Positions 26,399 through 34,622 are shown, counted from the first letter of the stretch. The stretch: 64,000 nucleotides of DNA from Lutibacter sp. B1 (GCF_012524075.1 NZ_JAAZUI010000013.1:37259-101258), one strand, 5' to 3'. The notes: generated by a model not told the origin, from the sequence alone. Made by a program: numbers and translations.

Positions 26399-27063
26399 AA
26401 AGATTATATTTTGTAGTTGAAGGATTCACTGAAAGAGAATTTGTTAATAAATCACTCTTACCATATTTTGTGTCAAAAGGAATTTATGATGTACGAGCTG
26501 TCGAAATCACTACAAGTAAAGGTCATAAGGGTGGTTTTGTTAATTTCCAACATTTAAAAAATGATGTAGATAATTTTTTAAAAAGTGAGAAAGATATTAT
26601 TGTTACAACCTTTGTTGATTTTTTCAGAATACCAAGTTCTGTGCCTAAATATAATCAACTAATTACAAAACCAAATATTGACGATAAGTTAGAACTATTA
26701 GAATCTGGAATGTTTGAAAGTATTAATGATTATAGATTTTTGCCATATATACAGAAACACGAATTTGAAGCCTTATTATTTTCAGCAAAAGAAGGGTTTG
26801 AGTTAATGTATGATGACAACCGGATTGTAGAAGAATTAAGTGCTGTAATTAATCAATATGATAATCCCGAAGATATAAATACAAGACCTGAATTCGCACC
26901 TTCTAAACGCTTAATTAATATTCTAGATAAGAGAGGTGAGAAATATGATAAAGTTGCTGAAGGTAATCTAATTGCTGAAGAAATCGGAATTGAATTAATT
27001 ATGTCTAAATGTCCAAGATTTAAAAATTGGATTGAAAAATTAGAAATTCTAGTCAAAGCTTAA
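26395..27063 (+). CDS. DUF4276-like (Toprim-type) effector protein
   Basis: A 222-residue protein starting at TTG, which overlaps the stop of the ATPase gene (TTGA), so translation is coupled. Family features are the opening YFVVEGFTEREFV with the conserved E9 and E13, a KGGFVNF loop, VTTFVDFFRIPSSVP (the acidic DYYGLP-like motif) and RFLPYIQKHEFEALLFS. The E...DxD layout resembles Toprim nucleases such as those in OLD and the AriB effector of PARIS. Nuclease action is inferred, not shown. No nearer ATG keeps the VEG motif, which supports the TTG start. Confidence 0.82.
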   Translation: MKRLYFVVEGFTEREFVNKSLLPYFVSKGIYDVRAVEITTSKGHKGGFVNFQHLKNDVDNFLKSEKDIIVTTFVDFFRIPSSVPKYNQLITKPNIDDKLELLESGMFESINDYRFLPYIQKHEFEALLFSAKEGFELMYDDNRIVEELSAVINQYDNPEDINTRPEFAPSKRLINILDKRGEKYDKVAEGNLIAEEIGIELIMSKCPRFKNWIEKLEILVKA

Positions 27064-27445
27064 TCAACTTTTCTTTTTTATCGACCTCATAAAACTTTGG
27101 CCAAAACAATAGATGAGTGGAGCGCCCATATTTTAGGGGTTTAGTAACTGTTTTTCTTGGTATTTCTGCGTTTTATGGTGTTTTCTTTAGAAATCTTGGT
27201 TTGTTATAATGTTTCCTAAAATATAGCGTAACGAACCGTTAATTGTTTCCAAAGTTTTATGCAGTCTTGATTTTTTTGTTTCTTTTTTTATCAAGAAAAA
27301 AAGATAAATGAAACCTTAAGAAGTTCTAAAGTTTCAATTTCTATTTTACATAACTGTGCATTTGTGTTACAAAACAATAAAGAGTTTGACAGCGGCAATT
27401 TTACATAATGGTAAATTATAGCTACAAATTGAATCTAGAACTTAA

Positions 27446-27546
27446 GCCGTAATTGCTTTTAACATAATTGCTAACGATATAGACCTAAAGGCACTATATC
27501 TGCAATTATGCGTAAATAGCCTGAAATACGGCTATACAGCAATTAC
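27446..27546. repeat. Nested imperfect palindrome in the middle gap
   Basis: CATAATTGC (27463-27471) pairs with GCAATTATG (27502-27510), and inside it GATATAG (27476-27482) pairs with CTATATC (27494-27500). The bulge is uneven (4 versus 1 bases) and the loop has 11 bases. Outside, GCCGTA (27446) faces TACGGC (27527), and GTAATTGC (27449) faces GCAATTAC (27539), giving alternative folds. Confidence 0.6.
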
Positions 27547-27745
27547 TGTATATTTGTATTATAATGTACCGCATTATGTTACTTTGCTTTGGTAAAAGCG
27601 AAGTAATATTTATAATGTTTCTTCAAAAAATTTCTTATCAAAAGCTTTTTTCTGCGATGTTAATGGAACACTTATTATACGAAACGACGATAGGAGAGTA
27701 GTGTAATGTGTGTGGAATGGGATTTTAATTGTAAAGTTTTCATTG

Positions 27746-27761
27746 TTACGGTTTTCCGTAA
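27746..27761 (+). promoter_or_regulatory. Inverted repeat upstream of the SIR2-HerA operon
   Basis: TTACGG-TTTT-CCGTAA is a perfect 6+6 inverted repeat about 105 bases upstream of the SIR2 start. It could be an operator or a short RNA hairpin. No regulator gene is in the cassette. Confidence 0.4.
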
Positions 27762-27824
27762 TATAATACTTGTTAAAATTCTGTATATTTAAACTCTCCA
27801 TATTTAATTAGTATTTTATATGCC

Positions 27825-27837
27825 TAGCCAATTGCTA
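27825..27837 (+). promoter_or_regulatory. Symmetric element shared by both defence cassettes (copy B)
   Basis: TAGCCAATTGCTA lies 29 bases before the SIR2 start codon. It matches TAGCAAATTGCTT before the ATPase gene of cassette A in sequence and position. The payload genes are unrelated, so the shared element probably belongs to the common cassette leader. Confidence 0.45.
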
Positions 27838-27866
27838 TGGCTTCATTTTACTGAAAAGAAAAAGTT

Positions 27867-29099
27867 ATGATACATGATCCTATAAAACACTTGAATTTTT
27901 TAAGACAAACTTTGTCTCAAGATAAAAGGCCTTTAGGCTTTTTTATATCAGCAGGCTGTCCATTAGCTGTAAAGCTCCCAGATGATCAATGGCCATTAAT
28001 ACCTGATGTTGCTGGTTTAACAAAATTTGTAGCTGAAGAGTTAGGCTCAAAAGATGGAGAGGACAAAAATAGTTTTGACAAACTTATTGAGGAACTTGTA
28101 CTATCTGAAAAGAATCCAGAAAATATTGAAGATGTATTAAGTTTTATAAGAAGTATGAAAGTAGTTGCAACTGGTAATGAAGTTAGAGGATTTAATTTGG
28201 AATCTTTGGAAAAAATAGAGAAAGACATATGTGAAAAAATAGTTTCAAAACTTAATGTTGACCTACCTACAGAAGATACTCCATATCATAAACTTGCTCA
28301 ATGGATTTCATTAGATAGAAGTGTACCTATTGAAGTCTTTACAACAAACTATGATTTATTAGCGGAACAAGCATTTGAAGAATTAGCAATTCCTTATTTT
28401 GATGGTTTTGTAGGCTCTAGACAATCTTTCTTTGATTTAAGAGCTGTAGAAGATGATTTGATTCCAAATCATTGGACTAGATTATGGAAAATACATGGTT
28501 CAATAAATTGGTTTCAAAAGAAAAATAAGGATGTATACAGAACAACTCGAACTGACGAAATTAATGGTTCACACCTCATATATCCATCTCATTTGAAATA
28601 TGATCAAAGTAGAAAAATGCCTTATCTAGCATTAATCGATAAGCTTTCTAAATTTCTAAAGCAATCAAATTCAATAATGATTATGACTGGATATTCATTT
28701 AATGACGACCATTTAAATGATACCATTTTAAATGCACTTAAAGCAAATCCAAATACAATGGTTATTGCAATGTTATTCGGAAATTTAACAACTCAAGAAC
28801 CAGATGGTAATAAAAAAGAGAATTATCCAAATGCCATAAAACTAGCGAAGAGCAGAAGTAATTTATCCATTTGGGGTAAAGATGAGGCGATTATTGGAAC
28901 TGTTAGAGCTAAATGGGATGTTTTAAATGAATTTATTGAAGAGTATAATTTAGCTAACAGTATTACCATTGAAACTGAAGCAGTCGATGGAGCTAATGAT
29001 ATAAAAACTTATAAAATGAATTTAGGCGATTATTCAAAATTAGGTGATTTTCTCCAAGCATTAATCGGTTATAACCAAACAAATTTTGATGAAAACTAA
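27867..29099 (+). CDS. SIR2-like NADase subunit of a SIR2-HerA defence system
   Basis: A 410-residue protein with a SIR2-like Rossmann domain over residues about 20-290. Visible motifs are GFFISAGCP (24-32), FTTNYD (158-163, with N161 and D163), WKIHGSINW (207-215, catalytic-type H210) and MTGYSFNDDHLN (273-284). This is the SIR2_2-type fold that degrades NAD+ in anti-phage systems, not the protein-deacetylase type. The C-terminal 100 residues are unassigned. The HerA gene overlaps its end, the same order as in the described SIR2-HerA (Nezha) systems. There the two proteins form a large complex that depletes NAD+ and cuts DNA on infection. Confidence 0.9.
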   Translation: MIHDPIKHLNFLRQTLSQDKRPLGFFISAGCPLAVKLPDDQWPLIPDVAGLTKFVAEELGSKDGEDKNSFDKLIEELVLSEKNPENIEDVLSFIRSMKVVATGNEVRGFNLESLEKIEKDICEKIVSKLNVDLPTEDTPYHKLAQWISLDRSVPIEVFTTNYDLLAEQAFEELAIPYFDGFVGSRQSFFDLRAVEDDLIPNHWTRLWKIHGSINWFQKKNKDVYRTTRTDEINGSHLIYPSHLKYDQSRKMPYLALIDKLSKFLKQSNSIMIMTGYSFNDDHLNDTILNALKANPNTMVIAMLFGNLTTQEPDGNKKENYPNAIKLAKSRSNLSIWGKDEAIIGTVRAKWDVLNEFIEEYNLANSITIETEAVDGANDIKTYKMNLGDYSKLGDFLQALIGYNQTNFDEN

Positions 29100-30954
29100 C
29101 TCAACACTTTTAGGCTCAGTTCAAGATGTATCTGGAACTACTGTTAGAGTAGTATTGTCTAATGATTCTCCTATTGGCTTGACTTATGTAAATGGAGAAG
29201 GATATAAAATCGGTCAAATAGGAAGTTTTGTTAAGATTCCTATTGGATATAATTATCTATATGGCTTGATAACGCAAGTTGGAGCTAGTGCTGTTCCAGA
29301 AAATCAAAGTAACAATCAACCTTATGGGAATAGATGGATGACAATACAGCTTGTTGGAGAAGGACAAAAAAACGGAAACTTTCAGAGAGGTCTTACTCAA
29401 TATCCAACAATTAATGATGAAACTCATTTAGTATCTGAAGAAGATTTAAAAAGAATCTATGGTCAACCTGATAAACCATATTTTGTGAATATTGGGAATA
29501 TCTCAGGAGCAGAATCTATTCCTGCGTTAATAGACGTTAATAAACTAGTAACAAGACATTCTGCAATATTGGGCACTACTGGTTCTGGTAAATCAACTAC
29601 AGTTGCTAGTATTTTAAACAAACTAAGTGATCCGGAAAAATATCCGTCTTCAAGAATATTAGTTTTTGATATTCATGGTGAATATGGAGCAGCTCTAAAA
29701 GATCGAGCTAATATTTTTAAGGTTAATGCGGATGAAAATAATGACGAAAAAGAGCTATATATACCTTTTTGGGCTTTAAACTTTGACGAATTATCTAACA
29801 TAAGTTTTGGTAATTTCAGTAATGATAGAGATAGAAATACAGTTTTAGAGAGAATTTTATCGGACAAGATTCAAAGTATAACTAATAATCCTAAAGTTGG
29901 TACTACAGCTAATAATCTTAGTGTGGATACTCCAATACCTTTTAGCCTTAATCATCTTTGGTATAATTTGTATAAAGAATCAGTTGGAAGATATTATAGA
30001 GATAATGATGGAAACCCTATAAATAATTTAGCTTATGAAGAGGATGAAGCTGGACAACAAATTATTGGAAACCCAATAAATGCTACACCACCAATTTTCA
30101 AGAAACTCAATCAAAACACAGCTAATGGTGTTAGAATCAATATGCTTCCAACACCTACATTAAATCAATCACAGCAGTTACATAATTTAGGTGCAAAATT
30201 AAGAATACCAAGATTTGATTTTCTTTTTAAACCAGGACCATACTTACCAGATGAAAATGGAAATACTGAAAAGGACCTTGATGAATTAATAAAGAGCTGG
30301 ATTGGTAGTGATAAACCAATAACTATTTTAGATTTATCAGGTGTTCCAAGTACAATTCTTAATACTATTATAGGTGTTTTACTTAGGATTATATATGATG
30401 GATTATTTTGGGCACGAAATCTATCTCAAGGAGGTAGAGAAAGACCTCTTTTATTATTAATGGAAGAAGCTCACAATTATTTGAATCAAGAAGGAAGTGC
30501 ATTGTCTATTGTAAAAAAAATAGTAAAAGAAGGAAGGAAATATGGAATAGGCTCAATGATAGTAAGTCAAAGACCTTCCGAGATAGATTCTACAATACTT
30601 TCCCAATGTGGCACTTTTTTTGCACTTAGATTAACGAATTCTTCTGACAGATCTCATGTAACGAGTGCCGTATCAGATAACTTAGAAGGACTAACAAGTA
30701 TGCTACCAATATTAAAAACTGGTGAAGCAATTATTTTAGGTGAGTCTGTGAAACTACCTATGCGAACCAATATTAAGCCTCCTGCAAAGAATAGAAGACC
30801 AGATAGTCAAGATCCAATTATATTTGATGAAATTGATACAAATGAATCAATGGTTCCTGGAGGTTGGGGAAATATTATGGAAGAGAATCCAAACTATGAA
30901 GAATTTTTAGAAACTTGGAGGTCACAAAATCCAAAAATTAAAAGAATTAAATAA
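29089..30954 (+). CDS. HerA-type hexameric ATPase of the SIR2-HerA system
   Basis: A 621-residue FtsK/HerA-family DNA translocase. The N-terminal HAS-barrel (about 1-125) is followed by Walker A GTTGSGKST (162-170), the LVFDIHGEYG motif (191-200), Walker B LLLLMEEAH (454-462) and the sensor/arginine-finger region GIGSMIVSQRPSEID. I take the ATG at 29089 as start rather than the TTG one codon earlier. It overlaps the SIR2 gene by 11 bases, so the two are coupled. In related systems HerA assembles with SIR2 and activates it. A large insert (about 240-370) between the DIHGEYG motif and Walker B is unassigned. Confidence 0.92.
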   Translation: MKTNSTLLGSVQDVSGTTVRVVLSNDSPIGLTYVNGEGYKIGQIGSFVKIPIGYNYLYGLITQVGASAVPENQSNNQPYGNRWMTIQLVGEGQKNGNFQRGLTQYPTINDETHLVSEEDLKRIYGQPDKPYFVNIGNISGAESIPALIDVNKLVTRHSAILGTTGSGKSTTVASILNKLSDPEKYPSSRILVFDIHGEYGAALKDRANIFKVNADENNDEKELYIPFWALNFDELSNISFGNFSNDRDRNTVLERILSDKIQSITNNPKVGTTANNLSVDTPIPFSLNHLWYNLYKESVGRYYRDNDGNPINNLAYEEDEAGQQIIGNPINATPPIFKKLNQNTANGVRINMLPTPTLNQSQQLHNLGAKLRIPRFDFLFKPGPYLPDENGNTEKDLDELIKSWIGSDKPITILDLSGVPSTILNTIIGVLLRIIYDGLFWARNLSQGGRERPLLLLMEEAHNYLNQEGSALSIVKKIVKEGRKYGIGSMIVSQRPSEIDSTILSQCGTFFALRLTNSSDRSHVTSAVSDNLEGLTSMLPILKTGEAIILGESVKLPMRTNIKPPAKNRRPDSQDPIIFDEIDTNESMVPGGWGNIMEENPNYEEFLETWRSQNPKIKRIK

Positions 30955-30962
30955 TAAAAAAT

Positions 30963-31172
30963 ATGGAACGAGAACAAGTACAATCATCGAATATTGCAGC
31001 AATAGGGTATGACACAGAATCGCAAACTTTAGAAGTTGAATTTTTAAATGGAGGAGTATATCAATATTTTGATGTACCAGAGTACCATCACACAGGAATT
31101 ATGGATGCGGATTCTAAAGGTCAATATTTAGCTCAAAATATAAAAGGAGTTTATCGTTATTCTAAATTGTAA
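30963..31172 (+). CDS. KTSC-domain small protein
   Basis: A 69-residue protein that is almost entirely one KTSC domain. The pattern is SSNIAAIGYDTESQTLEVEF, then NGGVYQYFDVPEYHH, then ADSKGQYL and IKGVYRYSKL. The domain is named for its similarity to the C-terminal part of some lysyl-tRNA synthetases, and its biochemical role is poorly known. It starts 8 bases after HerA and ends 1 base before the next gene, so it is a true member of this four-gene operon. It may be an accessory or nucleic-acid-binding subunit. Confidence 0.88.
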   Translation: MEREQVQSSNIAAIGYDTESQTLEVEFLNGGVYQYFDVPEYHHTGIMDADSKGQYLAQNIKGVYRYSKL

Positions 31173-31173
31173 T

Positions 31174-32199
31174 ATGATAAATTTAAATCAAAAACTAAAT
31201 AGAGTAGAGGTAAAAAATTTCGAAATTGATAATCAAATTGTTTTTAACTATTTCAATAATTTACCAGTATCAGAAAGAGGAGATAAACTTTTTAGAGCTC
31301 TATATATAGGTGTATTAGCTTTAATGGAAGATAGAATATCTGCTTTCCTTTCTAAAACAAGTAATGAGTTGGGTACAGAATTAGAAAGTTTAAAAATGAT
31401 TTTTGATATGAAGAAAGAATTGTTTTATAAAACTTCTATTAAAGGTTCTTTTGCAGAAGATGATATTGCAGAATATTTGAACGAATATTTTAAGAATAAA
31501 AATTTAAAAGATGTTGCACTTTTAACTGGAAATGAAGCGGGAAATTTACCTCGAAATAAAACAGGTGATATTATTTGTAAAATTAATGGAGAACCTGATT
31601 TAAAAATTACTATTGAATGTAAATTTGATAAAAGTATAAAACTTGGCAATATAGAAAGTAAAGAAATATTTACTAGAAAATATGATTCAGCTTGGAGTCA
31701 ACTTATTGAGTCAGATGCTAATAGAAATTCTAAAGTAAGTATTATTGTATTTGATATATCATTAGTTGACAATAGTATTTTGAAGGTTTTTGAAAATGTT
31801 GGTTTTATACAATCAATAGGTTTTATTGCTATTATCGACTCTCAAAAAGGTGATTATTCAAATTTAGCAATTGCTTATATGCTTGCAAGAGATATTGCTA
31901 TCAATGCAAAAAATGTTGATTTAGATAAAAATTTATTATCTATGATTGTGAATAGAATTATTAAAGATATAAATGAAATAACTGCTATTAAAAGACTTGT
32001 TGAAGGCAATATTGAGAATAACAAATCTATACTTAAACAATTAGAAAAGAGTATTTTATTAATGAATTTTAATCAAGAATACTTAAATAAATTTTTAAAT
32101 GATGGTGTTTTAGATAAAAAGGATTTGTTAGATTTTTATATGGGAGAAGATATAAAAGATAAATATAAGTTAATTGAAAAGGAAATAGATAATCTTTAG
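31174..32199 (+). CDS. Putative PD-(D/E)XK nuclease linked to SIR2-HerA
   Basis: A 341-residue protein of no family I can name. Residues 88-180 fit a PD-(D/E)XK core: SIKGSFAEDDIAEYL (E95 helix), then TGDIICKING (D132), then ITIECKFD (E148, K150), then SAWSQLIESDANR (Q176 helix). The first 85 residues are helical and the last 140 are helical and charged, perhaps for partner binding. One base separates it from the KTSC gene. The nuclease assignment rests only on motif spacing by eye. If correct, the operon joins NAD+ depletion to DNA cleavage. Confidence 0.72.
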   Translation: MINLNQKLNRVEVKNFEIDNQIVFNYFNNLPVSERGDKLFRALYIGVLALMEDRISAFLSKTSNELGTELESLKMIFDMKKELFYKTSIKGSFAEDDIAEYLNEYFKNKNLKDVALLTGNEAGNLPRNKTGDIICKINGEPDLKITIECKFDKSIKLGNIESKEIFTRKYDSAWSQLIESDANRNSKVSIIVFDISLVDNSILKVFENVGFIQSIGFIAIIDSQKGDYSNLAIAYMLARDIAINAKNVDLDKNLLSMIVNRIIKDINEITAIKRLVEGNIENNKSILKQLEKSILLMNFNQEYLNKFLNDGVLDKKDLLDFYMGEDIKDKYKLIEKEIDNL

Positions 32200-33028
32200 T
32201 ATTATGTAAAATAGAAACTCAATTTTAACTTGGCCTCATAGAATTTTGGTAAAACAATAGGAGAAATGAGCGTCCATATTTTAGGTTATTAGTACTAAAT
32301 ACTATTAAAATCAAGTGTTTTGAAGCTTTTTGTGAATGGTTTTAATAGTTATAATGTTTCCTAAAATATAGCGAATGAGCCGTTAATTGTTTCCAAAATT
32401 ATGTGTAGCCTTGAATTTTTGTTTCTTTTGTTTCAAGACAAAAGATAATGCAAACACAAAAGAAAGTTAAATTAAAACTCTAAATAGAACAAGTGTATAG
32501 AAATTATCTCGCAGAGTAATTTTATACTCTTGTGGCAAACTCACGAGAATCGTCTGAAATTTTTTTTTAACGTACATTTTCTCAAATACGCGATTTTTAA
32601 ATGAATCTAAAAGGTTAGCTTTTTTTTGGCGTTGGCAAGCGATGGATAATTGTGTGTAGAAAAAAATGCCAGAGCATTTTATTTATACAAAACAATCGAG
32701 CGTTTGGTAGCGGCAATTTTACATAATGACAAATTATAGTTACAAATGATTGCAGGATTATGAATCTACGAGAATCGCATATTTAAAATTTTAATGACCC
32801 AAGTACTGAATATTGTATAGAAATTGAATGCTTCTGGGATATTTAACATAATATAAATTATAGCTTACAAATAGATAAACCTCTTATAAACTAAATAATA
32901 AAATTTGTACTATAATTTATATTATGTTAAATAGATTATTTTAAAATCCACTCTACTTATATAAACGAAAAAAATATTTAACTACTCCAATTTTAATTAG
33001 TAATTTTAAAATCCAAATTAAATCACTT
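32200..33028. repeat. Right non-coding block of the defence island
   Basis: About 830 bases with no supportable gene. Blocks are shared with the middle gap: CCTCATAGAATTTTGG (32232-32290), GTTTCCTAAAATATAGCG with GTTAATTGTTTCCAAA (32348-32455), and TAGCGGCAATTTTACATAAT (32685-32748). The stretch at 32569-32645 is shared with the left gap. A small hairpin, AAATGC-CAGA-GCATTT, lies near 32666. The block ends in the long inverted repeat at 32840-32933. Confidence 0.8.
32840..32933. repeat. 94-bp element with perfect 24-bp inverted ends
   Basis: The 24 bases at 32840-32863 and 32910-32933 are exact reverse complements. Pairing extends inward by about 7 more bases after skipping two unpaired bases (CT at 32864-32865): TTACAAAT against ATTTGTA. 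The outer bases read ATTTAAC at one end and GTTAAAT at the other. These fit the RYYYAAC/GTTRRRY ends of integron attC sites, but an AT-rich palindrome can do so by chance. It could also be a small non-autonomous mobile element or a strong terminator. No integrase or transposase is in the window. Confidence 0.7.
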
Positions 33029-33433
33029 ATGAGATATTTAGTATCAACCCTTTTAGTATTAAGTTTAGTTATAACAAGCTGCAGTTCAAATCAAAATACA
33101 ACAAAAGTAAATTCAAAAGATAAAAATACAATAACCGACTTACAGCCAGAAATTTCTTTAGCAAATTATTTAAGAAGATTTTCAGGAATAATGGTTAAAG
33201 GAACCGGCGATGATGCTCTAGTACTAGTTCGTTCAGGAGGAAATTCGTTAACAGGAACTTCTGAACCTTTATTTTTAATAAACGGCAACCAATTTAACGG
33301 AAGCTTTAACGAACTTTCTAAATCTATTGCTGTAGATCAAATAAAATCGGTAACTGTTTATAAAGATGCTTCTGATACAGCTTTTTATGGAATTAGAGGC
33401 GCAAATGGTGTTATTGATATCAAATTAAAATAA
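33029..33433 (+). CDS. Lipoprotein with a stand-alone TonB-receptor plug domain
   Basis: A 134-residue protein with a lipobox-type signal (VITSC, C18). Residues about 45-134 match a TonB-dependent receptor plug: LANYLRRFSGIMVKG, LVLVRSGGNS, PLFLINGNQF, and the closing VDQIKSVTVYKDASDTAFYGIRGANGVIDIKLK. There is no beta-barrel and no frame for one downstream, so this is a plug-only protein. Such proteins occur in Bacteroidota, with unknown function. It is the first gene after the repeat region. Confidence 0.85.
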   Translation: MRYLVSTLLVLSLVITSCSSNQNTTKVNSKDKNTITDLQPEISLANYLRRFSGIMVKGTGDDALVLVRSGGNSLTGTSEPLFLINGNQFNGSFNELSKSIAVDQIKSVTVYKDASDTAFYGIRGANGVIDIKLK

Positions 33434-33502
33434 TACTCTAAACCAACCTTTTTCTTTAAAAGAAATAATATATGTAATTGATTATCAGTATATTACGTGT
33501 TT

Positions 33503-34273
33503 TTATTTTAAAAGAATCAGCAACGATCCTATTGCAGTTACTGCCAATATAAATTTACGAAATAGTTGATTATTTATTAGTTTCACAAGTTTAACACCTA
33601 TATAAAATCCTAATATAACTGCAGGAATTAAAAATAAATCTACTGTAAAACTTTTTAACGTTACTGTTTTCCATACAAAAATATGAAACGGTAATTTAAA
33701 TACATTAATGATAAAAAACAGCCACGCTGCTGTGCCAATAAATTCATTTTTTGGTAATCGCATTGCTAAAAAGTAAATATTGGCAAACGAACCTGCTAAA
33801 TTACCAATCATAGATGTAAATCCGGATAAAAAACCTAAACTACCTGATAATACCCAATGTTTTGGTATGCCTAAATTCTTTTTCCTATCCATCCAAACCA
33901 TCACAATTACTGTTAAAAGTATAAAAACAGCCATTATTTGCTTAAATAAGTGTTCAGAAATATCATTGCCAAACCACACTCCTACCAAAACTCCTAAAAT
34001 CATGCTTGGTAATAATTTTAATAATATTTTCCATTGAGTATGTCTATGATAATAAATTACAGCAAACGAATCAGCTAAAACCATTAATGGAAGTAATATT
34101 CCTGTTGAAGCTTTACCTCCAAAAACCAACGCCATAATTGTAACAATAACAACACCTATCCCCTTTATTCCTGCTTTCCCCATTCCTAAAAACAGTGCAC
34201 CTAAAAAAGCTAAAGACCAATTTAAATTGGATAAGTGGTATTGGCTTGATAGTTCAATAATGTTTTGCAGCAC
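33503..34273 (-). CDS. TSUP-family (TauE/SafE-like) membrane permease
   Basis: A 256-residue membrane protein with about eight hydrophobic segments. It shows the family hallmark GALFLGMGKAGIKGIG near the N-terminus and a second-half repeat LSGSLGFLSGFTSMIGNLAGSF. TSUP proteins move sulfur-containing anions such as sulfite, thiosulfate or sulfonates. The substrate here is not known. It lies upstream of and in line with the CPXCG gene region but is read toward it from the left edge of that cluster, with no clear operon partner. Confidence 0.9.
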   Translation of the reverse strand: MLQNIIELSSQYHLSNLNWSLAFLGALFLGMGKAGIKGIGVVIVTIMALVFGGKASTGILLPLMVLADSFAVIYYHRHTQWKILLKLLPSMILGVLVGVWFGNDISEHLFKQIMAVFILLTVIVMVWMDRKKNLGIPKHWVLSGSLGFLSGFTSMIGNLAGSFANIYFLAMRLPKNEFIGTAAWLFFIINVFKLPFHIFVWKTVTLKSFTVDLFLIPAVILGFYIGVKLVKLINNQLFRKFILAVTAIGSLLILLK

Positions 34274-34321
34274 TTTTAAAATTTTAAACGGGAAAGGTAC
34301 TTATAAAACTGAAATATAAAG

Positions 34322-34507
34322 TTATTGTTCAATACTATTTATAATTATATTCTTTAATGTATGTTGACTGTTAAATTCAACACTAATTTGAATTGGATTA
34401 CAACAAACCTCACAATCTTCTATATAATTTTGATTTTTGATGGAAGCATCAAATAACATTGAGATTTCTTCCCAACAATACGGACATTGAAAAAATATTT
34501 CCTCCAT
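34322..34507 (-). CDS. CPXCG-motif cysteine-rich small protein
   Basis: A 61-residue protein with two Cys pairs, CPYC (8-11) and CEVC (33-36), likely binding one zinc. The opening EEIFFQCPYCWEEISMLFD and the NPIQISVEF strand are typical of this small family of unknown function. It is 48 bases upstream of the TSUP gene on the same strand and after a terminator, so the two may form one transcript. Confidence 0.85.
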   Translation of the reverse strand: MEEIFFQCPYCWEEISMLFDASIKNQNYIEDCEVCCNPIQISVEFNSQHTLKNIIINSIEQ

Positions 34508-34562
34508 AATTTTAGTTTTTAGTAATATTAAATTGAAATATATTCAGTAAAACGTATTAAAT

Positions 34563-34596
34563 AAAAAATCCCGAACTAAAAGTTTCGGGATTTTTT
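34563..34596. terminator. Bidirectional-looking terminator before the OmpA lipoprotein gene end
   Basis: AAAAAATCCCGAA and TTCGGGATTTTTT form a 13-bp perfect stem with an 8-base loop, flanked by A and T runs. It ends the leftward lipocalin-OmpA transcript. Confidence 0.88.
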
Positions 34597-34622
34597 ATTA
34601 TATATAGATTATAGATATATTC

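Larger units (their letters stand above)
27064..27866. repeat. Middle non-coding block between the two defence cassettes
   Basis: About 800 bases with no supportable gene. It carries the most complete set of the shared blocks. A CCTCATAAAACTTTGG block (27081-27150) and a GTTTCCTAAAATATAGCG ... GTTAATTGTTTCCAAA block (27203-27310) are both shared with the right gap. So is TAGCGGCAATTTTACATAATG-type sequence (27367-27430, here with ACAGCGG). ACTTTGCTTTGGTAAAAGC and the TTAATGGAACACTT block (27616-27728) are shared with the left gap. It also holds a nested hairpin (27463-27510) and an operator-like TTACGG-TTTT-CCGTAA. Confidence 0.82.

Noticed and set aside
29086..29088. TTG as start of HerA
   Set aside because: It is directly followed by an in-frame ATG at 29089, which is the more likely start.
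24858..33028. Classical integron or CRISPR-type array
   Set aside because: No integrase gene, cas gene or regularly spaced short repeats are in the window. The shared gap blocks are long, diverged and unevenly spaced.
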